From assembly GCA_023489435.1 (NCBI GenBank), contig JAMDCA010000020.1:35677-99676 (forward strand): a stretch of DNA of 64,000 bases, in the 5' to 3' direction. A program made the translations under genes and the position numbers. The notes under the pieces were generated by a model. The model made no database searches, had not been told where the DNA came from, and saw nothing but the letters and a program-made list of their open reading frames with translations. The stretch comes from Thermoplasmatota archaeon. Its GTDB lineage: Archaea; Thermoplasmatota; Thermoplasmata; Thermoplasmatales; Thermoplasmataceae. This document shows, in pieces, positions 17,078 to 26,484 of the stretch; position 1 is the first letter of the stretch, and each line of letters starts with the position of its first letter.

Positions 17078-18436
17078 GTGAAAAGAAGAGCCGGGATCGC
17101 ATTTCTTCTTGCTGCAATCGTTTTTTCTTCATCGCTCCTCCTGGCGGAGACTTACCTTTACACTCCGCTTCAGAACAGATGGACAGGTGGTGTTTCCGGG
17201 AATGTTCTTTCATCGCAAATTGCCAATGGCTCTTTATATGTGCTCACTGCCCACACTAATTTTACCGCTAATTCATACTATTACAGTGTTTACAGGTTCA
17301 ATCTGACAACCGGCGCACGGGAGTGGTCAAGCAGCACACAGAATATTACCGGTTCTCCAGAGACACTGATGGAGCCTTCTCATTACGGCCCCCTGCTGCA
17401 TTATTATAACAATACTGTGTACCTCATGGCATTTAACGGCAGTACCTTTGAAACGTTCAACAACGCCTTCAACAGTTTTGAACTTATAGAGATGAATGCT
17501 ACAACAGGCAATATTCTGAACTCTTATGAATTGGCGCCCTTTCAGCAGGGAACATACTCAACCATAGGCTTCACTATGAACATGATTGGCAAAACTCTTT
17601 ACCTTGGGTTTTTGAACAATACATTTTCCACACCGCAAGGGCACAACAATTCTCTTGAAGTCTATGAGTATGTAATAGGCAATAATGGCCCGGCACTCCT
17701 GAACTATAACTCTACCATAATTCCACAGGTCAATGGATGGGGAACGACAGCGGAAAGTGTCTACGTTTCAGGGCAAAAAATCGCATATTGCATAAATACA
17801 CTTGGAATTGCGTTGGTATACGGCTCGGATGGTATGGTCAGGTTGAATATGCCTGGAGAGGCAATGGATTTCAATGGGCAGGAACTGTATTATTTCAATT
17901 CAAGTTCCAGTTACTTAAATGTGAGTGAAGTTTCGGTAAACGGTGGTTCCAGTGCAAATCTCTTCAATATCACGCAGTCGCCCTACAACAATGTCAGTTA
18001 CCGGTATTTTGCTGAAACAAATGGTGCGGGGATATTCTACGTCATAACAAATGCCTATCCATATGGGGTTTTCATTGGCGGAAGCACACCTGCAAGCCTA
18101 TCCTTTCAACGAATTCAGGCAGTCAGTTCCAATGGCACTGTTTTATGGAGCCACTCCCTTCCCACCGGTTCATATGCATCGGTCCTGAAGCATACAGATT
18201 CCAGCAATGGAAACATTATTGTTACTGCTTTGGGCCAATCAAGTTCAGAGATACTTCTAATCAATAATATAACCGGGAAAGTGCAGCTGAAAGTGAATTA
18301 TCATATTCTTCTTAATGCCCAGACAGGCACATCATACCCACTGACTCCGCCTCAATTCAAGGGCGCCCTGATTTACTCGGGGGCATATCTAGTTTATGTA
18401 CTGGGGAACAGAATCGCCCTGGCTGAAATAAATTAA
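17078..18436 (+). CDS. Secreted beta-propeller-like (PQQ-repeat type) protein
   Basis: The protein starts with a GTG followed by a Sec signal peptide: KRR, then about 16 hydrophobic residues, ending near LLLAE (residue 24). The mature part (about 430 residues) has repeated units ending in tryptophan or tyrosine followed by strands such as RFNLTTGAREW, IEMNATTGNI and LLINNITGKV. These are the [blade]-D/N-xx-TG-x signature of PQQ-like beta-propellers. It is rich in Asn-x-Ser/Thr sequons, common in acidophile surface proteins. A TATA-like box directly precedes the start. No ligand can be inferred. Confidence 0.7.
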   Translation: MKRRAGIAFLLAAIVFSSSLLLAETYLYTPLQNRWTGGVSGNVLSSQIANGSLYVLTAHTNFTANSYYYSVYRFNLTTGAREWSSSTQNITGSPETLMEPSHYGPLLHYYNNTVYLMAFNGSTFETFNNAFNSFELIEMNATTGNILNSYELAPFQQGTYSTIGFTMNMIGKTLYLGFLNNTFSTPQGHNNSLEVYEYVIGNNGPALLNYNSTIIPQVNGWGTTAESVYVSGQKIAYCINTLGIALVYGSDGMVRLNMPGEAMDFNGQELYYFNSSSSYLNVSEVSVNGGSSANLFNITQSPYNNVSYRYFAETNGAGIFYVITNAYPYGVFIGGSTPASLSFQRIQAVSSNGTVLWSHSLPTGSYASVLKHTDSSNGNIIVTALGQSSSEILLINNITGKVQLKVNYHILLNAQTGTSYPLTPPQFKGALIYSGAYLVYVLGNRIALAEIN

Positions 18437-18476
18437 TTGAAATAATGGGATGGGCCGGGAAGGGGAGGATAACAAT

Positions 18477-19784
18477 TCAGTCCTGGATGATATCCTTTGC
18501 TCCTGCTTTGGCTCTTGACCATGTTTCCGCGGAGAGCGCTAAGCCAGCGACCAACAGAACATTGGCAACAGCAAGGTTCACAAACCATCCATTGAGAAGT
18601 CCCAGCGAACTTCTGCTCAAAAGAATGAATGTTGGTGCAAACCCACCTATTATAGCACCTGCGTTGTATGTGAATCCCACACTCGTTGATCTGTAACGCT
18701 TGCTGAATTTCTCAGCAAGGAAGGATGGGAGTGTAGAGAATATCATCGCTTCCAGGAAAGCCTGCACACTGAACACCACATAGAGAATACTTGCATTGGT
18801 CGAGACGCCGTAGTAAGTCAGCGGATATAGTGAAACTATGAATAAGACGGAAAAAGTCATCATTGCCATCCTTCTTCCCGGGATCTTTGTGGAAAAAATC
18901 CCTCCAAGCCACACTCCCAGCAGAGAAACAAGATTAGCCACCACAAGTATGAGTCCACTATCCTTCAGGGGGATGTTGTTAATCCCTGGCCCCATGAGTA
19001 TGGGGTAAAAGCTGAAGGTTCCAGAATTGATGTAGAGCAAGCCTGTTGTGATAAATATGGCGAATATGACAGGAAGGGGTTCTTCCCTTATCATCCTGAA
19101 AATTGGAGTTCTTTCCACTTCTTTTTTCTCCAGCATTTCCCTGAATACGGGTGTTTCTTGAGCTCCAAGCCTTGAAACCAGGGCAATTACACCGGGAATC
19201 AGAGTAGTGTAAAACATGATCCTCCACGCAAAATTTATGATCTGAGAGGTGGAATAATAACTTCCTATTATTGCTGCAACTCCCGCAGCTATGAAGAATC
19301 CCGTGCCGAATCCACTTTGAACAAATGCTCCTATGACCCCCCTCTTTTCAGCCGGTACAGTTTCCGAATAGAGGGCAGTTCCTCCCCCATATTCAGCACC
19401 GGCAAAAAGGCCGATTATGAAGAGAAGAACATACAGGATGGCTAGTGCCACATATCCCGCAGTCACGTATGTTGGTAGAAATCCAATGGCAAAGCTGAAT
19501 ACTGAGAAGCCCACCACAGTAACCATGAGCATATTCCTGCGGCCTATTTTGTCGCCGAGGAAGTTGCCGAACACCAGGGACCCGATTGATCTGGCGATTG
19601 AACCTACAGCAAGACCAAGAACGATTGCCAGCAGAGAACCTGTAAATGACGAGGGGAAAAAGACACTCGCCATATAACTGGCCATCAGGAGGTATGCTAT
19701 TGTAACATACCCGTCCATCAACCATCCAGACCAAGCAGCTATAACATTTGTCCATTGCTGGCCATCGAGGCCATAAAACTTCAT
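18477..19784 (-). CDS. MFS transporter, metabolite:H+ symporter type
   Basis: The 435-residue protein has about 12 membrane segments. The loop between helices 2 and 3 reads GNFLGDKIGRRNML, the MFS signature GxxxDRxGRR. The helix 4-5 region RGVIGAFVQSGFGTG and the central soluble loop with EKKEVERTPIF fit the sugar/metabolite symporter subfamily (SHS/MHS type). Substrate unknown. It converges on the beta-propeller gene and is monocistronic. Confidence 0.88.
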   Translation of the reverse strand: MKFYGLDGQQWTNVIAAWSGWLMDGYVTIAYLLMASYMASVFFPSSFTGSLLAIVLGLAVGSIARSIGSLVFGNFLGDKIGRRNMLMVTVVGFSVFSFAIGFLPTYVTAGYVALAILYVLLFIIGLFAGAEYGGGTALYSETVPAEKRGVIGAFVQSGFGTGFFIAAGVAAIIGSYYSTSQIINFAWRIMFYTTLIPGVIALVSRLGAQETPVFREMLEKKEVERTPIFRMIREEPLPVIFAIFITTGLLYINSGTFSFYPILMGPGINNIPLKDSGLILVVANLVSLLGVWLGGIFSTKIPGRRMAMMTFSVLFIVSLYPLTYYGVSTNASILYVVFSVQAFLEAMIFSTLPSFLAEKFSKRYRSTSVGFTYNAGAIIGGFAPTFILLSRSSLGLLNGWFVNLAVANVLLVAGLALSAETWSRAKAGAKDIIQD

Positions 19785-19901
19785 CGCCCTTATATACTCA
19801 CTATCTTAAAATTTTTTCATCAAATGGTTCAGGTAAAATTATTACTTAGTGTCCCTCTAATATCATTTTGAAAAAAGGATGGAAACGAAAGAAACAGAAA
19901 T

Positions 19902-21026
19902 TCAGGATACCATTTTCTTCAAATCGTTAATCAAATCTTCAGGGTCTTCAAGGCCAACAGAGAGCCTGAACGTCTCATGGCTTATCCCCAGAGATTTCTT
20001 TTCCTCTGCGGACAGGGAACGGTGAGACATTGTGGAGGGGTGTGAAATGGTGGAATTCACCCCTCCAAGGGTATTTGCCGGAGTTATGATGCTCATTCTC
20101 TTCATAGCCTCAAGCGGGTCTCCCTGGATCTTTATGTCAAAAGTTACAACACCCCCGAAACCCTTGAGGTTTCTCAATGCAATCTCTCTGTCTGGATGAT
20201 TCACTAAGCCAGGGTACCGGACGCTGGAAAAACCATTGATCTTCCCAATAGTCTCTGCTATTTCCAGAGCTGTGCGGTTGATCTGAATAATTCTGGTTTT
20301 AAGAGTCTTAATACCTCTCAAAGTGAGGAAAGCTGTATTTGGGTCCATGGTCGTGCCAAGGGTTCGCCTGAAATTGTCTATCTTTTCAACAAGAATCTTT
20401 TTTCCTGCAGCAGACCCGCCAATTACATCATTATGGCCAGAAATGAATTTTGAAAGGCTCTGGACAACAACATCTGCCCCAAGGTCGCTTGCACACTGGT
20501 TTATTGGAGTCGCGAAGGTTTCATCAACCACAAGGAGGCCGTTGTTGGAGTGGACCGCCTTTGAAATAGCCTGTACATCATATACCCTTAAAATGGGGTT
20601 TGTCAGGCTCTCCAGGAAAACAATGTCAGCATTCTCTGCTTCCCTGACAAATGCCTCATTCCCAAGCTCAGGAACAATGGCTTTTACGCCCCATTTCACC
20701 AGGAACTCTGTTATAAACCTGTACGTCCTTGCAAAAGTATCCTTGTGAACAAGAACTTTTGAGCCCGGTCTGCACAGTGCAAGCATAGTAGTGGATATTG
20801 CACCCATTCCCGATGCGAAGCATGTGGCAGCTTCTGTATTCTCAAGGATGGCAATAATCCTGGCAAGTTCCTCCACCGTGGGATTTGATTCTCTAGAATA
20901 CCTGAACTTTTCACCCTCCGGCATCAGGAAAGCGCTGGTCTGGTGAATGGGAAAACTGAGGCTTCCTGTATTTGGATCGACCGATTCCTTTATCGGAAAT
21001 TCAATTTTCCGTGATATAAGCACCAC
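19902..21026 (-). CDS. Cystathionine gamma-synthase/lyase family PLP enzyme
   Basis: Features of the Cys/Met-metabolism PLP family are the N-terminal FRYSRESNPTVEELAR, the cofactor segment FASGMGAISTT, LVVDETFATP with the PLP-pairing aspartate, and VVQSLSKFISGHND with the Schiff-base lysine. It lies directly behind thrB and overlaps its 3' end. The pair could make cystathionine from O-phosphohomoserine, but lyase activity is equally possible. The start is uncertain: a frame opens at 21059, while a GTG at 21026 preceded by a GGCAGG sequence reduces the overlap with thrB, so I used it. Confidence 0.85.
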   Translation of the reverse strand: MVLISRKIEFPIKESVDPNTGSLSFPIHQTSAFLMPEGEKFRYSRESNPTVEELARIIAILENTEAATCFASGMGAISTTMLALCRPGSKVLVHKDTFARTYRFITEFLVKWGVKAIVPELGNEAFVREAENADIVFLESLTNPILRVYDVQAISKAVHSNNGLLVVDETFATPINQCASDLGADVVVQSLSKFISGHNDVIGGSAAGKKILVEKIDNFRRTLGTTMDPNTAFLTLRGIKTLKTRIIQINRTALEIAETIGKINGFSSVRYPGLVNHPDREIALRNLKGFGGVVTFDIKIQGDPLEAMKRMSIITPANTLGGVNSTISHPSTMSHRSLSAEEKKSLGISHETFRLSVGLEDPEDLINDLKKMVS

Positions 21027-21930
21027 CTGCCAGGTTTGAATTAAGAACGGAGTAACCAATGCCTGATGATTTCAGCACATCACCTGTTCCACTTAGAATT
21101 GAATCCAAATCAGTTTTCCTGTCAACCACAACAAGGATGCTTGGCCCAGCGCCGCTTATGCATACTCCTGCTGCTTCGTTCTCCAGGGCAACCTTCTTAA
21201 CCGCAGGGTAAAAAGGAAACATCTGCATACGGGAAGCTTCAACGATATGGTCATTCATTCCTGCCCTGAGGGCGTCCCTGTCGCCATTTATGAAACCTGA
21301 AACCATGAGGCTTGTATGCCTTATTCCCCAGATATGCTGGGACATTGTAATTTCACTTGGAACCAGGGTTCTCGAGATCCTGGTTTTACCAGGTATGTTC
21401 ATATTCGGAAGTATGGTGAGAAAAGAAAATTTCCTGTTGATTTTGAGAGGGCGTATTTTCATGGGATTTGTTGACTCAACCATCACCAACCCACCATAAA
21501 CAGCTGCAGCAACATTATCAGCATGTGGGGTGCCTGAAGAAGCTGTTTCGCCAAGCATGGCAAAGTTTACCTTCTCATCCATTGAGAGGCCAATATCCAT
21601 CAGTGAATCAATCGCGACTACCGCAGCTGCAGCTGAGGCACCGCTGCTGCCAAGCCCAAGGCCAAGAGGTATGTCACTGGAAATGCAGATTCTGAACTTT
21701 CCGTTTATACCCCGGGTTTCCAGTACATTCTTTACTGCAAGAGAGGCAGTGTTTTCAAGCGGATTGGAGGGAAGGTCGCCACTGTTCAATTCCAGTTCAA
21801 CTTTGGGTGAATGTTCCACGAGTTCCACTGATATCTTTGTCGACCCTGCATCATGAGCGAGGCCCATTGTATCAAAACCGGGGCCAAGATTGGCAGAACT
21901 TGAGTAGGCCCTGGCAGTGGCAATTCTCAT
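21001..21930 (-). CDS. thrB: Homoserine kinase
   Basis: This GHMP kinase phosphorylates homoserine for threonine synthesis and, in many archaea, methionine synthesis. The ATP-binding motif PLGLGLGSSGASAAA lies near residues 87-101, and the N-terminal SSANLGPGFD (11-20) is the substrate-side GHMP motif. The C-terminal GAGPSILVVV is motif 3. It is the first gene of a two-gene operon with the PLP enzyme. A homoserine dehydrogenase gene lies about 1.2 kb further right on the same strand. Confidence 0.93.
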   Translation of the reverse strand: MRIATARAYSSSANLGPGFDTMGLAHDAGSTKISVELVEHSPKVELELNSGDLPSNPLENTASLAVKNVLETRGINGKFRICISSDIPLGLGLGSSGASAAAAVVAIDSLMDIGLSMDEKVNFAMLGETASSGTPHADNVAAAVYGGLVMVESTNPMKIRPLKINRKFSFLTILPNMNIPGKTRISRTLVPSEITMSQHIWGIRHTSLMVSGFINGDRDALRAGMNDHIVEASRMQMFPFYPAVKKVALENEAAGVCISGAGPSILVVVDRKTDLDSILSGTGDVLKSSGIGYSVLNSNLAGGAYITEN

Positions 21931-22054
21931 TTTGTGCCCAAGATTATGGACTGATAAGAATATTTTTTAATATGGGATTACCACCAGGAATATTCTTAAT
22001 AATAAATGGCGAAGCAAGAGATCAGGTTTAAGTTAATGGTTCATATTTTTGCCT

Positions 22055-22399
22055 ATGATTATAGGTATTCCAGTCACTGGCAATATGCCATCAGGACCGG
22101 GTGAAGCTCAGGAAGTTGTACTGTTTGACACTTCAACCGGCCTTGAAATTGACAGATATGAAAATCCAGCGCTTACGGCAACTTCAGGCAGAGGCATTGC
22201 CATGATCAGGTCACTCCTGGAAAGAAGAGTGGAGGCAATGGTTGTTTCTGGCATTGGCCAGCATGCATTCGAAGTTGCGAGAAGGACTCTTAAAGTTCTC
22301 AACGGGGAAGGCCTTACGCTGGAGCAGATAGTCCAGGAAGCTAGAAAGGGTGCCCTCCACGAAATCACTGAGCCAAACCACGGAATGCACTCTCACTGA
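22055..22399 (+). CDS. NifX/NifB-type dinitrogenase cofactor domain protein
   Basis: Small proteins with this domain bind iron-sulphur or Fe-Mo-type cofactors; many occur in organisms that do not fix nitrogen. The sequence has GIPVTGN near the start, the central RGIAMIRSLLERRVEAMVVSGIGQHAFEVA, and the final HGMHSH. The start was set at the ATG at 22055, since the TTG six bases upstream is weaker. No other nif-like gene is present. The final His-rich tail could bind metal. Confidence 0.8.
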   Translation: MIIGIPVTGNMPSGPGEAQEVVLFDTSTGLEIDRYENPALTATSGRGIAMIRSLLERRVEAMVVSGIGQHAFEVARRTLKVLNGEGLTLEQIVQEARKGALHEITEPNHGMHSH

Positions 22400-22421
22400 A
22401 CGAGGCAGACATAGCATAGAG

Positions 22422-22958
22422 TTACAAAATTCTGCCAAGGCAGAACATTGAATGGAACCCATCTTCAAGTTTGTAAGAATCCCGTTCGAATCCCTCTATC
22501 ATGAAGCCATTTTTCATCAACACGCGCAGTGATGGCAAATTGAAGTCGAGAACCTTGGTGTATAACCTTCTCAGTCCAAGCTCACCCTTTGCATAGTCCA
22601 CGACCAGGGAAAGAGCCTCGGACGCGTATCCTTTGTTCCAGTATTCCCTGCCAATCCAATAGCCCACGTGGGCTTTGAAATCTGTATAGTCAATATCCTT
22701 AAGTCCTATTATCCCAACTAGCAAATTTTCACTGAAAATAAGGAAATCCATAGCAAAATGGGTCTTCCCGTATTTCCTGTTCATGTCGAGAAAAATCCTT
22801 CCGTCTTCCTCTGTATATGGAAATGGAAAACCGTGTCCGCCTATGCGCCTTGCTATTTCTGGGTCGTTGGCTATTCTGGATATCTGCACCGCATATTTCC
22901 CTTTGAGGTCATTTGAGAGGTGCAACCGGGGGCTGACCAGATCTACTTTGTCTTCCAC
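22422..22958 (-). CDS. GNAT N-acetyltransferase, RimJ/RimL type
   Basis: The 178-residue protein follows the RimJ/RimL layout: LRLSN-like N-terminus with SPRLHLSN, GIIGLKDIDYTDFKAHVGYWIGREYWNKGYASEAL with acetyl-CoA motif A, and LPSLRVLMKNGFMIEG at the end. The substrate (protein N-terminus, antibiotic or other amine) cannot be inferred. It is a single gene converging on the NifX-like gene. Confidence 0.85.
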   Translation of the reverse strand: MEDKVDLVSPRLHLSNDLKGKYAVQISRIANDPEIARRIGGHGFPFPYTEEDGRIFLDMNRKYGKTHFAMDFLIFSENLLVGIIGLKDIDYTDFKAHVGYWIGREYWNKGYASEALSLVVDYAKGELGLRRLYTKVLDFNLPSLRVLMKNGFMIEGFERDSYKLEDGFHSMFCLGRIL

Positions 22959-23084
22959 ACCAGTAATAAGCTAAAGGTCATAAGAAACCTTATGATTTAT
23001 AGAAATTGCAGTTATCCATCTCATCCATTTCAAAGGTGCCTAAGTTTTTATTGTCATTTAAAAAATATTTTCAATGGGAATGGT

Positions 23085-24050
23085 TCAGTTGCCCCAATTT
23101 TTTAAAATTGAAACAAGGTCAGTAAGGGCAGACTGGGCAGTTTCGATCCTGCCTGCACCAGGGCCCATGCTGTATATTTTTCCCAGAGTGTCTGTTTCGA
23201 ATTCAACTGCGTTCATCACGCCGTTGACTTCCCTGAGTATATCGCCTCGAGGGAGCTCAACAGGCTTTACAAAGGCATGGTTCCTGTCAGCGTAGGCTAC
23301 AAGTTTTGTTCCATTGGCTGCCTGTTCCCTGGTTACCTTCCTGATTCCCTCGATATTCATTTTGTTGAAATCGTGGTTCCATCCAAGGATGTTAGAAATT
23401 ATCACGATTTTCGCACCAGTGTCAAAGCCGTCAACATCGTTGGTCGGGTCAGCTTCTGCATATCCAAGAGACTGTGCTTCCCTTAAGGATTCATTGAAAT
23501 CCTTTCCGCCAACCATCCTTTCAAGTATGTAGTTCGTTGTGCCATTCATGATTCCCCTTACGCTCTTTACCTCAATTCCGGGCAACAGTTCCAGCAAGTT
23601 GAATGATGGTGTGCCCGCCATTACTGTGCCTTTCATCTTGAACTGAATGTTGTTCTTTTTGGCCAGTTCATTCAGTTCCCTGAACTTGAGGGCAGATGGG
23701 CCCTTGTTTGTCGTTATGACATGTTTTCCATGTCCAAGTGCAGTCTTTATATGCGAATATGCCGGTTCTCCGGTCTTCAGGTTAAGCCATGTGAATTCGC
23801 ATACAATGTCAGAGTCTGATTCACTGATAGCCTTGACGGGATCTATTTTTGGAAATGTTTTTCCACCCTTTACCTCTGAAATAATGTTCTCGCAAGGTTC
23901 AATGATATGGCCGAATTTTGCGTCAACTATTTCGCTGATGGAAACATTGCCCAGCCCAAGTGAATGCCTCTTTTGATTGAAAAGTTCATAAAATCCCTGC
24001 CCAACCATTCCAAAACCAAGTATCATAATTCTGGGTTTTGCCATAGTCAT
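23085..24050 (-). CDS. hom: Homoserine dehydrogenase (first copy)
   Basis: The enzyme reduces aspartate semialdehyde to homoserine. The nucleotide loop is GFGMVGQG near the N-terminus, the catalytic-region motif VITTNKGPSA contains the conserved lysine, and GIMNGTTNYILERM with GYAEADPTNDVDGFD is the family signature. It has no C-terminal ACT domain, so it may lack feedback control. The first in-frame codon is TTG at 24056; the ATG at 24050 (or 24044) is preferred. A second, diverged homoserine dehydrogenase lies at 49687-50700. Confidence 0.93.
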   Translation of the reverse strand: MTMAKPRIMILGFGMVGQGFYELFNQKRHSLGLGNVSISEIVDAKFGHIIEPCENIISEVKGGKTFPKIDPVKAISESDSDIVCEFTWLNLKTGEPAYSHIKTALGHGKHVITTNKGPSALKFRELNELAKKNNIQFKMKGTVMAGTPSFNLLELLPGIEVKSVRGIMNGTTNYILERMVGGKDFNESLREAQSLGYAEADPTNDVDGFDTGAKIVIISNILGWNHDFNKMNIEGIRKVTREQAANGTKLVAYADRNHAFVKPVELPRGDILREVNGVMNAVEFETDTLGKIYSMGPGAGRIETAQSALTDLVSILKNWGN

Positions 24051-24167
24051 AGGCAATAGATCGAAGGGATTTAGTTAAATATAATGATTAAGCGGATAAA
24101 TCAACGTAATACGGGAAATGCGTCATTTAAACGATAGTTTTAATGGTTTGTTTTGCATATTTTTAAC

Positions 24168-24821
24168 ATGGAGGTAAAAGGATTCTACGATTTGAGCGTG
24201 CCTCTGAAAAACTACATGCCATTATGGCCTACTAACCCGCTACTCAATATAATTCCCGTTGGCATTACAGCACGCGATGGATACAGCGTGGAAACATATT
24301 TCTCATCAACACATTCGGGCACTCACATAGATGCGCCATACCACATGCTCGAGGATGGAGCAACTGTGGACAACCTGCCTCTTTCACAGCTCATTGGAGA
24401 AGGATATGTTCTGAAGCCTGAACTTAAGGGGAAGGAAATCACACTTGACATGGTCAAGAAAAAATGGAAGAAAGAGTATGATGGCAAAATTATTCTAATC
24501 CACACAGGATGGGACAGGAAGAGAGGTTTTACAAGAGAATTCCAGTTCGATTTTCCCGGCCTAGCCATGGATACAGTAGATTTCCTTATCGAACACCACC
24601 CGCAGGTAATAGGCATCGACTCCCTGGGCATTGAACCATACGGGCATTCCGACTTTGAGGTGCACAGGGCCCTGCTTTCCCATGGAATGGCTTTCATCGA
24701 GGACCTTGCGGGGCTTGATCAGCTTACAGAGGGTAAGAAGTATCTGGTTGCAGCCCTCCCGATCAAGATTTCTGGAGCTAGCGGAGCCATGGCAAGAGTC
24801 GTTGCCATGGACGTTTACTGA
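24168..24821 (+). CDS. Cyclase family / kynurenine formamidase-like metal hydrolase
   Basis: The metal-binding motif HSGTHIDAPYH (49-59) with His49, His53, Asp55 and His59 is diagnostic for this family, whose members include arylformamidases, isatin hydrolases and polyketide cyclases. GWDRKRGF and VIGIDSLGIEPYG are also conserved. The natural substrate is unknown. The ATG at 24168 is preferred over one at 24153, because the latter overlaps a TATA-like GCATATTTTTAA. Confidence 0.85.
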   Translation: MEVKGFYDLSVPLKNYMPLWPTNPLLNIIPVGITARDGYSVETYFSSTHSGTHIDAPYHMLEDGATVDNLPLSQLIGEGYVLKPELKGKEITLDMVKKKWKKEYDGKIILIHTGWDRKRGFTREFQFDFPGLAMDTVDFLIEHHPQVIGIDSLGIEPYGHSDFEVHRALLSHGMAFIEDLAGLDQLTEGKKYLVAALPIKISGASGAMARVVAMDVY

Positions 24822-24851
24822 AGTCAAAAATCCGTGGAAGTGCAGAAAAAA

Positions 24852-25625
24852 TCAGGAAATAGCCTTAAGCTTTTCCCTGATAAACTGCAGTGATTCCAGG
24901 TACTTGAGCTGGATTGCTTCCCTGTCCGCTCCAAGCATCAGATAATTGAACCCTCTCGCAAGGATTGGTTCAGGAGTGCGGTTAGTCAGTGGAGTATATA
25001 TTCCCGTAATCAGATTCCTCTTTTTAGCGGCTGAAACTATCCTGTCTATTATCCCCACAAATGTGCTGTTATCCCATGAAAATTCAATCTGGAGCGCGGT
25101 AGAGAGGTCCACCGGGCCAATGAAACACCCATCGATACCGGGAACATCAAGAATCTCTTCAAGTGATTCATAGGCTTTTTTGGTTTCTATCTGTATCATG
25201 ACTGCAGAATTTCCAGATTCTCTTACATATTCCCTGAAGCCGTACCCGTACTTCGATGCCCTTCCAGGGCCAACCCCTCTTATTCCCGAAGGTGGAATCC
25301 TTGAATATGACACTGCATCCCTTGCATCCTGAGGAGTTTCAATCCCCGGAACAATTATGCCAGACACTCCAGTATCAAGAACCTTTTTCACCTCATTCTT
25401 TTCAAGCCCTCTGATCCTTGCCACAACGTGCATTGGCTTTGCCGCCATAAGAATATTCTGGAGTTCTGGGACATCAATTAAAGAGTGTTCCATGTCCACA
25501 ATCAGGAAATCAGGCGACAGAAAACTCAACATTTCTGACACAGACGAATCGCTGATGCTTACGAGCGGGGCAAGGAGACATGTGGATTTTCTGAGTATTG
25601 CTGAAAAAGTTTCATTTACCGGCAT
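24852..25625 (-). CDS. HpcH/HpaI aldolase family protein
   Basis: Class II aldolases of this family cleave 2-keto-3-deoxy or dihydroxy-heptenedioate-like substrates to pyruvate and an aldehyde. Visible motifs are FLIVDMEHS, ARIRG, GIIVPGIETP, MIQIETKKA (metal-binding Glu) and GCFIGPVDLS (metal-binding Asp). At 257 residues the length is normal. It converges on the cyclase gene. The physiological substrate is not evident. Confidence 0.85.
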   Translation of the reverse strand: MPVNETFSAILRKSTCLLAPLVSISDSSVSEMLSFLSPDFLIVDMEHSLIDVPELQNILMAAKPMHVVARIRGLEKNEVKKVLDTGVSGIIVPGIETPQDARDAVSYSRIPPSGIRGVGPGRASKYGYGFREYVRESGNSAVMIQIETKKAYESLEEILDVPGIDGCFIGPVDLSTALQIEFSWDNSTFVGIIDRIVSAAKKRNLITGIYTPLTNRTPEPILARGFNYLMLGADREAIQLKYLESLQFIREKLKAIS

Positions 25626-25766
25626 GATAAACCATACGCTCCTTAAGTGAAAAATTCTTGTTTCTGCTTAATGTGGTGAACAACGAATCACCGTCTGAAT
25701 AAGACAGGCTTGGTTTTCATCACCTCTCTACTGAATACCTCATCAGTTCTCTTCCAGACAACTTTT

Positions 25767-26030
25767 TCATTCCACCAAAGGGCAGGCGTACACTCCTAAA
25801 TCTGATGCGTCCTTAACAGGTAGAGTCATAAAATCAAGTTCATTAATTTCCCTCAATACGAGATCAAGATTGAATGTATATTGCCAACCTGTGGGGCCCT
25901 CTTCCTTTGATGAGAATATCTTCCACATTCTTGATGCCTGTGTCTTCGAGTTCCACGAACTTCTCCCCCATTGAATTTATCCCTCACAATCATGTGACAA
26001 GGTGGGGATATTGGGAATATATGCCTTATT
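25767..26030 (-). pseudogene. Decayed coding remnant, family unknown
   Basis: In the 670-bp gap between the aldolase and a small coiled-coil gene, the minus strand shows protein-like segments that change frame: HIFPISPPCHMIVRDKF, then MGEKFVELEDTGIKNVEDI, then LDLVLREINELDFMTLPV, ending at a stop at 25767. The pieces join naturally if two frameshifts are assumed. I do not recognise the family. The rest of the gap (to 26297) shows nothing convincing. Confidence 0.35.
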
Positions 26031-26297
26031 TCAGATTTTTTGATAGTTTGGCGTGGTGTGTTTCGCAGGTACAGCACCGGTCTTTCCTTTGTTTCAAGGC
26101 AATCACTCAAACAGTCCTACTTCACGGCCTTGATAATGTGTCCTGTTAAGAGCACAGTTGAAATTTTGGTTTTGCAGCCAGTTGCTCTTCTTTGTTTTGG
26201 GAGAATTGCAGTGAAAAGTTCCAAAATATTTTCCTGTTTTGGCGTTCCACCAGTCATAAAATGCAAAGTTTATCATAATTCCTAGAGGTACACATCC

Positions 26298-26447
26298 ATG
26301 GGACTTAGCAAGAGGGATCTCACCCGGAAGAAGAACAGTCTCGAGGAAAAACTGAAGGAACTAGAGGAAAAAGCTAGAAAAAACCCGTTAAACAAACCGC
26401 TTCAGGAAGAAGTTAAGGAATTAAAAAAGAAGATTGAGAAACTCTAA
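26298..26447 (+). CDS. Small 49-aa coiled-coil protein
   Basis: This short gene encodes a highly charged helical peptide with heptad spacing (SLEEKLKELEEKA, then LQEEVKELKKKIEKL). The pure Lys/Glu/Leu composition with in-phase hydrophobic positions is unlikely by chance in a non-coding region. It stands alone, with an A/T-rich promoter-like stretch upstream. Function unknown; it could be a small nucleic-acid-binding or scaffold protein. Confidence 0.6.
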   Translation: MGLSKRDLTRKKNSLEEKLKELEEKARKNPLNKPLQEEVKELKKKIEKL

Positions 26448-26484
26448 AATCTTATTTCCAGTTTTTCCAACGCTTTTTGGTAAA